Source of the DNA: Spirochaetia bacterium
GTDB lineage: Bacteria > Spirochaetota > Spirochaetia > PWKH01
Reading direction: 5' to 3'
Assembly (NCBI GenBank): GCA_021736505.1
Contig: JAIPFU010000062.1
Coordinates: forward strand, 1 to 9,094
DNA length: 9,094 nucleotides
Shown here in pieces: positions 1 to 5,696 of the stretch. Both the position numbers and the translations under genes were made by a program. A model generated the notes under the pieces. That model searched no databases, was not told the DNA's origin, and saw only the letters and a list, made by a program, of their open reading frames with translations. Each line of letters starts with the position of its first letter. The first letter of the stretch is position 1.

Positions 1-1303
1 TTACCAGAGGATTCTGTATATCCTCAAATTCTTCTACAGCAAGCTCTTCGGGATAAAAGTCAAAAGGGGTATGACTGGTAACCGTTATAAAAAAAGCAAA
101 AAAGAATTCCTCTGCAGTGTCAAGGAAGTCTGCAGACTGCTGGAAAAAATCATAGTCATTTATCCCTAAGTATGATCCTTCGTTGGAGTAACGCATGGAG
201 GTTTCATCGTAGTCCTCCCTGCTGTAAAATTCATGAAAGCCCAGCTCATCGTAAGCTTTGTCCCGCGAAAAAAAGGTTTTGTCATTACCGTGAAAAGCCA
301 TCGTCGTATAGTTTTTTCTGTTCAGCTTCTCAACTAGGGAATCAAAGGCCGTCAGGTCATTCACCTTAAAGCCGTAATTTTTATTTATTGGGTAAATAGA
401 GGTGAAAAATGAGAATTCAGCATCAAAACTGCCGTTAACGTGCTGAGCATAAAAATTATCAAAATAGAGAGCTTCTTCTTTCAAGCTGTTGAGAAAGGGG
501 GTCACTTCTTTCCCTTCATATGAGTAACCGATAATATTACTGTCCAGTGATTCTACCTGTATGCAGATAATATTCTGCCCAGTTTTTACAAGTTCTTCAC
601 CCATCAGATCATTTTCAATTTTCAGAGGAGTTTCTGCGACCTCCGGTGTAGTAAAATTCTGCGGATGAAACAGCATAAAATATTCGAGGCTGTAGAGCGG
701 GATGATACCATACACATTTGCATAGGCAGATGTGCTCTGCTGATACAACTGTAAAGGTTTTGATCCTCCGAAGCGATTGTTGGTCAATAAGATCTGCATT
801 GTTAACAGAGTTAAAATAATAAGAGCCCAAACACCTCTGTTCAGGGTATACGGAATCGGCTTGAACTGCTCACTGCAGTTGGATGATAAGCGCAGTCTGA
901 TATAAAGCAGAACTGCGGCATCACTTAGAAAAAGGATATCAATAGGCTTCATCAGCTGCAGAAAAAGTACTTTTACCGGCCGGACTCCCCGTCCCATCAG
1001 GATATCACTGAGACTCAGATAATTGCCGAAATAGCGATTATACCAGATATTCATCAAAAAAAACGCGGTAAATACCAGGTATAGGATCAAAAGGATGCTC
1101 ATTCCCTGACGAAATTTAATTAAAGGGTATAGATAAATTAGTATTACTAAGAAAAAAACAAGATTTTTCGCGGCCAGTCCGCCTACTGAGGGGAATTGAT
1201 ATATCTGATATGCAAGAAAATTGTATTTAGCAAGATAACCAATAAGAAAGATCAGGAAAAACAAGATGCTGCTGTTTAAGTTTTGAAACGCTATTTTTTT
1301 CAT
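1..1303 (-). CDS. LTA synthase / MdoB-like phosphoglycerol transferase (partial, C-terminus off window)
   Basis: I translated this frame by hand from ATG at 1303-1301. It stays open for 434 codons to the window edge, so the C-terminus is missing. The protein has about five hydrophobic helices (roughly residues 11-29, 46-64, 68-88, 120-137 and 157-174), then an extracytoplasmic sulfatase-fold domain from about residue 240. Family landmarks are in order: IQVESL with metal-ligand candidate Glu251; TPFLNSL; NGSFDAEF with nucleophile candidate Ser292; SIYP; AFHGND; FFSRDKAYDELGF; and TSHTPF with His411. Spacing closely parallels staphylococcal LtaS (Glu255, Thr300, His416), but Ser stands where LtaS has Thr. 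The family transfers glycerol-phosphate, or related groups, from phosphatidylglycerol to an extracellular acceptor; the acceptor here is unknown. The last metal ligands (Asp-His near 475 in LtaS) are off window. The ribosome-binding site is weak. The DNA is AT-richer than the gal genes. Family assignment is firm; exact substrate is not. Confidence 0.85.
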   Translation of the reverse strand, partial: MKKIAFQNLNSSILFFLIFLIGYLAKYNFLAYQIYQFPSVGGLAAKNLVFFLVILIYLYPLIKFRQGMSILLILYLVFTAFFLMNIWYNRYFGNYLSLSDILMGRGVRPVKVLFLQLMKPIDILFLSDAAVLLYIRLRLSSNCSEQFKPIPYTLNRGVWALIILTLLTMQILLTNNRFGGSKPLQLYQQSTSAYANVYGIIPLYSLEYFMLFHPQNFTTPEVAETPLKIENDLMGEELVKTGQNIICIQVESLDSNIIGYSYEGKEVTPFLNSLKEEALYFDNFYAQHVNGSFDAEFSFFTSIYPINKNYGFKVNDLTAFDSLVEKLNRKNYTTMAFHGNDKTFFSRDKAYDELGFHEFYSREDYDETSMRYSNEGSYLGINDYDFFQQSADFLDTAEEFFFAFFITVTSHTPFDFYPEELAVEEFEDIQNPLV

Positions 1304-1344
1304 TTTACATACTTCATTACACTATTTTTACGTGATATTAGCAT

Positions 1345-1373
1345 ATTATTAAAAATCACTCTATTCTAATCAA
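1345..1373 (-). promoter_or_regulatory. Possible promoter of the LTA-synthase-like gene
   Basis: On the minus strand, TTGATT (1373-1368) lies 17 bases before AATAAT (1350-1345). That gives 4/6 and 5/6 matches to sigma-70-type boxes and would start a leader of about 35 bases. The region is so AT-rich that chance matches are likely. Confidence 0.3.
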
Positions 1374-1500
1374 AAAATATTCTCCTAGTTTTTCATAATT
1401 TTTCAATCAAAATTCCTATTTTTGCCTTATCTAATAGTAAAGGGGTACCGTGTCAGTTCATGAAATATAAAAATCTTAAAAACTACATGCTATATGTAAG

Positions 1501-1505
1501 AGGAG
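1501..1505 (+). promoter_or_regulatory. Ribosome binding site that decides the recQ start
   Basis: AGGAG (within AAGAGGAG) lies 5 bases before ATG 1511. The earlier in-frame ATG codons at 1460 and 1487 have no comparable site at usable spacing. Confidence 0.7.
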
Positions 1506-1510
1506 CCAAT

Positions 1511-3292
1511 ATGGATTTTGATCACAGTTCAGATCACATTTCAGATCACAGTAATGAAGTTAAGTTCCAAGACAGTAAACTGACCACCCAGCTGCTAATC
1601 GCAGAAACAGCCCGGGAACGATTCGGAATCCCCACACTTTTTCCTTATCAGCAGCTGGTTATCACCAATATTCTGGAGGCAAACCAAGCAATTAAAAGAA
1701 GAAGTAAAAGGAGAGGCCTCAATGGACAAAACACTATACCTGCGGGCATCCCTTCTCCACCCCAAATTGATGGATCTGATATAGTTGATGCAGTTCAAGC
1801 ACCTGCTGAAACTGCTGCAAGCCCTCAAAGTGGTGAAATTGACAAACCTGGGGATTTAAGCTGTTTTGATGAAGTACCTGAGGAGTACAGCGCACCAAGT
1901 AAGCAGATCGTCATCCTGCCGACCGGTTCAGGTAAGAGCCTCTGTTTTATGCTGCCTGCCCTGCTGATCGAAGGCATCACCCTGATTATCTTTCCTCTTT
2001 TAGCCTTAATAGAGGATCAAGGTCGACGGGTGCAGGAAATCGGGGAAGAACCGGTCATCCTGCGGGGAGGCCAGAGCCGACAGGAGCGTGAGCGGCTGTG
2101 GAATAGACTTAAGAATAAGGAGACCCGTTTTATCCTGACCAACCCGGAAACCCTGAAACAGGAGAAGATCCTTAATAGGATACAAGAGCTTCCCCTAGCC
2201 CATATGGTCATCGACGAGACGCATACCGTCAGCGAATGGGGTGACACTTTCCGACCGAGCTATCTTGAGCTGACCGACATACAGCGGAAACTCAAAGTAC
2301 CCCAGGTAACCGCCTTCACCGCTACGGCGTCACCAAAAATCATCCAGCGCGTCACCGAAATCATCTTCCCCGAAATCCGCTCGGAAGAGCTGAACATTAT
2401 CAAGGCCAATCCAGACCGCCCGAACATTCGCTACCGCGTACTCCCCTCCATCGCAAAAGACCACGATTTGACTGTTTTGACCGCCCCGGGCTCCCCAGTC
2501 CAGCGCCCCCTCATCATCTTCTGCAGTACCCGCAATGAGACCGAACGCCTCGCCCGGCTGCTATCTCATCGACACCAGGATCCGGACATTCGCTATTATC
2601 ACGCAGGCTTGTCAAAGGAGGTCAAAAAGGAGATCGAGGAGTGGTTCTTCAGCTCAGATAAGGGAATACTGTGCTCAACAACTGCGTATGGAATGGGGGT
2701 GGACAAAAAAAATATTCGTACCGTCATTCATCAGTCTTTGCCCCAGACCGTGGAATCTTACCTGCAGGAATCCGGGAGAGCCGGACGGGACCGCAGCCCA
2801 TCTCTGGCAATTCTCTTAGTCGGTATGGAGGATAAACGGAAATTCATCCATGCTGATGCTTCGGCAAGTCGATTCATCGATTTATACCGGGTAATTGCAG
2901 ATGACAGCACCTGTCGGCGAAGGGGTATGATCTCACTCCTGGGAGTTCCCCATGACACCTGCTCCGGCTGCGATGTCTGCAGTAGAGCCCTCTTCAAGTA
3001 TGCTTGGGGCGAGCAGGAGATTATTGCCGCCGTGGGAAGCCTCCCCCGCCGATTTTCAGTAAAGGAGTGGGCGGATATTCTCAGCTGCAGCAGAAAGCTG
3101 ACCCTGTTTTCCAGGGCTTACTGGCGTATCAGAAAATTTGGAAGCCTGGCCTCCTGGGATAGGGATGATCTGCGAACTGCTCTAGGCCATCTTGTTGAAG
3201 CCGGCTGTCTGAAATCATCATCCAGAGGTCTATGGAAGGGCATGCTGTTACCGGGAAAGCGTAGATTTTACGACTCCTTATTTGATGTGTAA
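1511..3292 (+). CDS. recQ: RecQ-family ATP-dependent DNA helicase
   Basis: A 593-residue superfamily 2, 3'-5' DNA-unwinding enzyme of recombination and repair. From the chosen start: motif 0 FPYQQ (44-48); Walker A GSGKS (139-143); motif Ia FPLLALIEDQ (161-170); motif II DETH (235-238) running into the RecQ aromatic-rich loop SEWGDTFRP; TATAS (270-274); motif IV near 337-348; motif V TAYGMGVDKKNI; motif VI QESGRAGRDR (419-428). A RecQ-type zinc site follows (Cys468, then CSGCDVC with Cys484, 487 and 490). A C-terminal tail of about 100 residues looks like a winged helix. No HRDC domain follows. Motif 0 and Walker A are unusually far apart (about 65 extra residues). Start: ATG at 1511 has AAGAGGAG ending 5 bases upstream. 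An in-frame ATG at 1460 would add 17 residues, but its nearest purine run is about 15 bases away. The gene faces away from the LTA-synthase-like gene and converges on the repressor gene; no partner gene is evident. Confidence 0.93.
   Translation: MDFDHSSDHISDHSNEVKFQDSKLTTQLLIAETARERFGIPTLFPYQQLVITNILEANQAIKRRSKRRGLNGQNTIPAGIPSPPQIDGSDIVDAVQAPAETAASPQSGEIDKPGDLSCFDEVPEEYSAPSKQIVILPTGSGKSLCFMLPALLIEGITLIIFPLLALIEDQGRRVQEIGEEPVILRGGQSRQERERLWNRLKNKETRFILTNPETLKQEKILNRIQELPLAHMVIDETHTVSEWGDTFRPSYLELTDIQRKLKVPQVTAFTATASPKIIQRVTEIIFPEIRSEELNIIKANPDRPNIRYRVLPSIAKDHDLTVLTAPGSPVQRPLIIFCSTRNETERLARLLSHRHQDPDIRYYHAGLSKEVKKEIEEWFFSSDKGILCSTTAYGMGVDKKNIRTVIHQSLPQTVESYLQESGRAGRDRSPSLAILLVGMEDKRKFIHADASASRFIDLYRVIADDSTCRRRGMISLLGVPHDTCSGCDVCSRALFKYAWGEQEIIAAVGSLPRRFSVKEWADILSCSRKLTLFSRAYWRIRKFGSLASWDRDDLRTALGHLVEAGCLKSSSRGLWKGMLLPGKRRFYDSLFDV
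1520..1555 (+). repeat. 12-bp tandem repeat (3 units) in the recQ 5' end
   Basis: Three adjacent units, GATCACAGTTCA, GATCACATTTCA and GATCACAGTAAT, run with an exact period of 12 bases. They encode DHSS-DHIS-DHSN, four residues per unit, just after the predicted start codon. Because the period is a multiple of three, copy number can change without a frameshift. The segment precedes the helicase core and is probably disordered. Confidence 0.85.
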
Positions 3293-3355
3293 TACATATT
3301 GTGCAATTTATGTTACACCATATTACACTATGTGGCGATCGTTCCAGCGAGAATC
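3293..3355. other. Convergent intergenic gap, recQ / repressor gene
   Basis: A 63-bp AT-rich gap between two convergent genes. It contains a 10-bp direct duplication (TTACACCATA at 3313-3322, TTACACTATG at 3323-3332). A loose inverted repeat pairs GTGTAAT (3287-3293, over the recQ stop) with ATTACAC (3322-3328) across a 28-base loop. There is no GC-rich hairpin with a T-run, so I do not call a terminator. Confidence 0.5.
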
Positions 3356-4426
3356 TCAGGGTATATTAACAATTCTGCACGCCTGGGTTTTATGAACACT
3401 TTGTGTTTTGCTCCTTTCTCTATTAAAAAATTGATAATCCCCATTGGCAGCACTTGAGACAAGGCTTGAAACCAGCCATTCCGCCGCTTGACGGTAAATC
3501 TCCTTGGGCTGAATGTCGATAGAAGGGAAGGAAAAGGGTATTATGTCCTGGAAAGGCATGGCGTCATATCCGATGATCGGGAGCCCTTCCCAGTCGGCAT
3601 CCGAAAGCTCCTGCAAACCGTAAAGGAGGCCGAGGAGGGTTAGATCATTCACTGCGGCGATGCCGTCAATCCGTTCGCTCTGCAGCAGAGCCTTGATAGA
3701 AGCCGCCGCGCTTCGCCCCCCGGAACGCCCCGCTTGGGCATCAACAATTTCAACCTGTTTTATCCCCTGAGCACGATATGCATCCGTAAAACCCTGCAGC
3801 CTGTCGGAGTGGGACTCAACTGTCGTCAGAAATCCCGTAATATAGAGGGGCCTGCTGCTGCCCCGGGAAATCAGATACTCTGCCTGAAGTTTACCGCCGC
3901 CGTAATTGTCCGTGGAAAATCGGTGAAAGTGCTGAAAATGGGCCGTATGATGACAGAGTACGTAGGGGATCCCGGTGCCGTCAATAGCCAAAGCCTCTTC
4001 CTCCCGGTCGATGTCGTATCCGATGATACCGTCAGTTCTACCAATGAGGGATGAGATGTCTTGCGGTCTTTTCAAGTTCACCAGTTGGAGGAGGTACATG
4101 GATGAATCCACCACCGATCGAACTCCGCTCAGAATATCAGCATAAAACCAGCGAAAATCGGGCAGGCTGCCCCAGTAGTAGGGACGCTCGGGTTTCTCAA
4201 AATCAATAAGGGTGATGGTTCCGGTGCCCTTCCTGCGAAGGGATGATGCCGATTTGTTGGGGGTATAGCCCAGCTCATCAGCTGCTTTGAGCACAGCTTC
4301 ACGTTTATCAGCTGAAACACGCTGCGGGTCATTATACACCCTGGATACGGTCGCACTGCTTACGCCCGCCCGGGCTGCAACTAGATCTCTATTTATACTC
4401 TTTTCTGCTTCTTTCTCACTTGACAT
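3356..4426 (-). CDS. LacI/GalR-family transcriptional repressor, probable gal regulator
   Basis: A 356-residue cytoplasmic DNA-binding protein of the usual family length. The N-terminus has the LacI-type helix-turn-helix: VAARAGVSSATVSRVYNDP (residues 16-34, with Tyr where Leu is common), then VSADKREAVLKAADELGY. The hinge helix NKSASSLRRK carries Leu63, the residue that in this family wedges into the central CpG of the operator. From about residue 70 it is a periplasmic-binding-protein-like sensor domain (STDNYGGGKLQAEYL, RLQGFTDAYRAQG, GIAAVNDLTLLGLL, IIGYDAMPF, SIDIQPKEI). Start: ATG at 4426 is preceded by AGGTGG (4436-4431), 4 bases away. The gene is divergent from galT with only 64 bp between start codons, and a central-CG palindrome sits in that gap, so control of galT(K) and autoregulation are likely. 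The ligand cannot be read from sequence; galactose or a derivative is inferred from context. Confidence 0.92.
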   Translation of the reverse strand: MSSEKEAEKSINRDLVAARAGVSSATVSRVYNDPQRVSADKREAVLKAADELGYTPNKSASSLRRKGTGTITLIDFEKPERPYYWGSLPDFRWFYADILSGVRSVVDSSMYLLQLVNLKRPQDISSLIGRTDGIIGYDIDREEEALAIDGTGIPYVLCHHTAHFQHFHRFSTDNYGGGKLQAEYLISRGSSRPLYITGFLTTVESHSDRLQGFTDAYRAQGIKQVEIVDAQAGRSGGRSAAASIKALLQSERIDGIAAVNDLTLLGLLYGLQELSDADWEGLPIIGYDAMPFQDIIPFSFPSIDIQPKEIYRQAAEWLVSSLVSSAANGDYQFFNRERSKTQSVHKTQACRIVNIP

Positions 4427-4448
4427 AGCACCACCTGTGCGGTATTGT
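4420..4448 (+). promoter_or_regulatory. Predicted galT promoter
   Basis: A perfect -35 box TTGACA (4420-4425) lies 17 bases before TATTGT (4443-4448, 4/6 match to TATAAT). The expected start site, near 4455, falls inside the palindromic operator. The -35 box overlaps the first codons of the divergent repressor gene. Confidence 0.65.
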
Positions 4449-4472
4449 ACACGTGTACATTAAATTTTTCAA
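4444..4472 (-). promoter_or_regulatory. Predicted promoter of the repressor gene
   Basis: On the minus strand, TTGAAA (4472-4467, 5/6) lies 17 bases before TACAAT (4449-4444, 5/6). The start site would fall near 4437, leaving a leader of only about 11 bases that begins almost at the AGGTGG ribosome-binding site. It overlaps the galT promoter and contains the operator. Confidence 0.6.
4446..4459. promoter_or_regulatory. Palindromic operator, probable LacI/GalR-family site
   Basis: TGTACACGTGTACA is a perfect 14-bp inverted repeat with a central CG, the usual form of LacI-family operators. It lies between the divergent repressor and galT genes. It overlaps the -10 box and likely start site of the galT promoter, and the -10 box and spacer of the repressor promoter. 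A bound repressor dimer should therefore block both. I saw no second copy in the window. Confidence 0.8.
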
Positions 4473-4490
4473 GTAAGGAGGGAGCAGAAA

Positions 4491-5552
4491 ATGGATTATT
4501 CCGAACATCCTCACAGAAGATATAATCCTCTTACCGGGGAATGGGTTAAGGTATCGCCCCACAGAACAAAACGCCCCTGGCAGGGACAGGTAGAAAAATC
4601 TGTCCAGAAAAAACGCCCCGCTTATGACCCCAAATGCTACTTATGTCCTGGGAACGAACGGGCAGGCGGACACAAAAACCCGCATTATCCAAAAACCTTC
4701 GCCTTTGATAATGACTTCGCCGCGCTGCTTCCGGACTCCCCGGCCAATGAAACAATTCAGGAGGGACCGCACAACCTCCTGCAGGCAAAAAGTGAACGGG
4801 GAATCTGCAGAGTAATCTGCTTTTCACCACGCCATGATCTGACCCTGGCATTGATGCCCCATGAGGACGTACTGGGGGTTGTGCAGCTATGGACCGACCA
4901 GTATCAGGAACTGGGAAGCATGGACTTCATCAATCATGTACAGATTTTCGAGAACCGCGGTGAAACCATGGGCAGCTCAAACCCGCATCCCCACGGCCAA
5001 ATTTGGGCGGATGAACTGATTCCCGATATTCCCGCCACGGAACTGAGGAATCAGGAATTCTACTTTGAGGAGCACGGAAGCTCGATGCTCCAGGATTATA
5101 TCTCCTATGAAATCGAAACTGGGAAAAGAATCGTTTTTGAAAACGAAACCTTCGCTGTTCTTGTTCCTTTCTGGGCTGTCTGGCCTTTTGAAGTGATGGT
5201 GCTGCCCAAACGGCATGTAAGCTCCCTTCCCGAACTCACCGCCCAGGAACAGGCTGATTTGGCCGATGCGGTTAAGCGCCTGGGTATCAGATATGACAAT
5301 CTCTTCAAGACCAGTTTCCCCTACTCTATGGGTATCCACCAAGCCCCGACGGACAACATCGTAAGAAAAGGAGTACACCTGCATCTTCATTATTATCCGC
5401 CCCTCCTGCGCTCCGCCACGGTGAAAAAATTCATGGTGGGTTACGAAATGATGGCCATGGCTCAGCGGGATATTACCGCCGAACAGAGTGCACAGCGATT
5501 GCGGGAGATGAGCGAGACCCATTTTACGCAAAATCCGGGCGATTCTGACTAG
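4491..5552 (+). CDS. galT: Galactose-1-phosphate uridylyltransferase (class I GalT)
   Basis: A 353-residue cytoplasmic HIT-superfamily enzyme of the Leloir pathway. It exchanges UMP between UDP-glucose and galactose-1-phosphate, giving glucose-1-phosphate and UDP-galactose. Seen in order: [18 protein letters not shown] (8-25); the metal-site pair CYLCPGN (Cys49, Cys52) with His115 matching the E. coli zinc site; the active-site run [19 protein letters not shown], with His166-Pro-His168 (His168 is the expected uridylylated nucleophile); and [13 protein letters not shown] (296-308), matching the second His-rich metal region. Length matches E. coli GalT, and no key residue is missing. Start: AAGGAGGG (4475-4482) lies 8 bases before ATG, a near-ideal site. 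First gene of a probable galT-galK operon, divergent from the repressor and likely controlled by the palindrome upstream. galE is not in the window. Confidence 0.97.
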   Translation: MDYSEHPHRRYNPLTGEWVKVSPHRTKRPWQGQVEKSVQKKRPAYDPKCYLCPGNERAGGHKNPHYPKTFAFDNDFAALLPDSPANETIQEGPHNLLQAKSERGICRVICFSPRHDLTLALMPHEDVLGVVQLWTDQYQELGSMDFINHVQIFENRGETMGSSNPHPHGQIWADELIPDIPATELRNQEFYFEEHGSSMLQDYISYEIETGKRIVFENETFAVLVPFWAVWPFEVMVLPKRHVSSLPELTAQEQADLADAVKRLGIRYDNLFKTSFPYSMGIHQAPTDNIVRKGVHLHLHYYPPLLRSATVKKFMVGYEMMAMAQRDITAEQSAQRLREMSETHFTQNPGDSD

Positions 5553-5612
5553 GGCATCTCTAGGGCAATTTAATAGGGCAATTTTATTAGGCCATCTGAT
5601 AGAGCCATCTGA
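5550..5612 (+). repeat. Imperfect 11-14-bp tandem array starting at the galT stop codon
   Basis: Five degenerate units start at 5550, 5561, 5574, 5588 and 5600, each beginning TAGGGCA, TAGGCCA or TAGAGCCA and continuing with ATCT or ATTT. The first TAG is the galT stop codon. Units are 11, 13, 14, 12 and 13 bp long, so this is a drifted array rather than an exact microsatellite. Confidence 0.7.
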
Positions 5613-5618
5613 TTTCAA

Positions 5619-5643
5619 AATGCAGGAATGCCGGGATGCAGGG
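5619..5643 (+). repeat. Short degenerate tandem repeat, galT-galK gap
   Basis: Three adjacent units of 8-9 bp: AATGCAGG (5619), AATGCCGGG (5627) and ATGCAGGG (5636). They follow directly on the larger array behind galT and run into the left arm of the hairpin at 5641. Confidence 0.5.
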
Positions 5644-5663
5644 CAGTTGCATATTCACTGCCC
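5641..5663 (+). other. Intercistronic hairpin upstream of galK
   Basis: GGGCAGT (5641-5647) pairs perfectly with ACTGCCC (5657-5663) across a 9-base loop, 22 bases before the galK ribosome-binding site. What follows is ACAGCTTTTAC, only a four-T run, so it is a poor intrinsic terminator. It could stabilise or process the galT-galK message, or reduce galK expression; this is inference. Confidence 0.55.
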
Positions 5664-5696
5664 ACAGCTTTTACACCCCATTTTTAGGAGCAGTAC

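Larger units (their letters stand above)
1304..1510. other. AT-rich divergent intergenic region
   Basis: This 207-bp non-coding stretch separates the divergently transcribed LTA-synthase-like gene and recQ. It is strongly AT-rich and includes a two-unit period-10 run (TTTTTCATAA at 1389-1398, then TTTTTCAATC at 1399-1408). A weak minus-strand promoter can be drawn in it. I could not find a convincing plus-strand promoter for recQ; an isolated TATAAA at 1466-1471 has no matching -35 box. No RNA gene or long hairpin was seen. Confidence 0.6.

Noticed and set aside
1401..1450. recQ promoter built on TTGCCT or TTTCAA
   Set aside because: No acceptable -10 box lies 16-18 bases downstream of either.
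1460..1510. Upstream start for recQ at ATG 1460
   Set aside because: It adds 17 untypical residues and has no ribosome-binding site at workable spacing, whereas AGGAG sits 5 bases before ATG 1511.
1511..3292. RecQ-like helicase as part of an anti-phage defence island
   Set aside because: No nuclease, methylase, toxin or other defence-type neighbour is present; both flanks are housekeeping or envelope genes.
3287..3328. Bidirectional terminator between recQ and the repressor gene (GTGTAAT...ATTACAC)
   Set aside because: The stem is 7 bp and AT-rich with a 28-base loop and no T-run, so it is unlikely to be stable.
4977..5618. 213-codon open frame on the minus strand opposite galT
   Set aside because: It is antisense to the GalT active-site and C-terminal coding region, has no recognisable motif, and its length follows from galT codon bias on the other strand.
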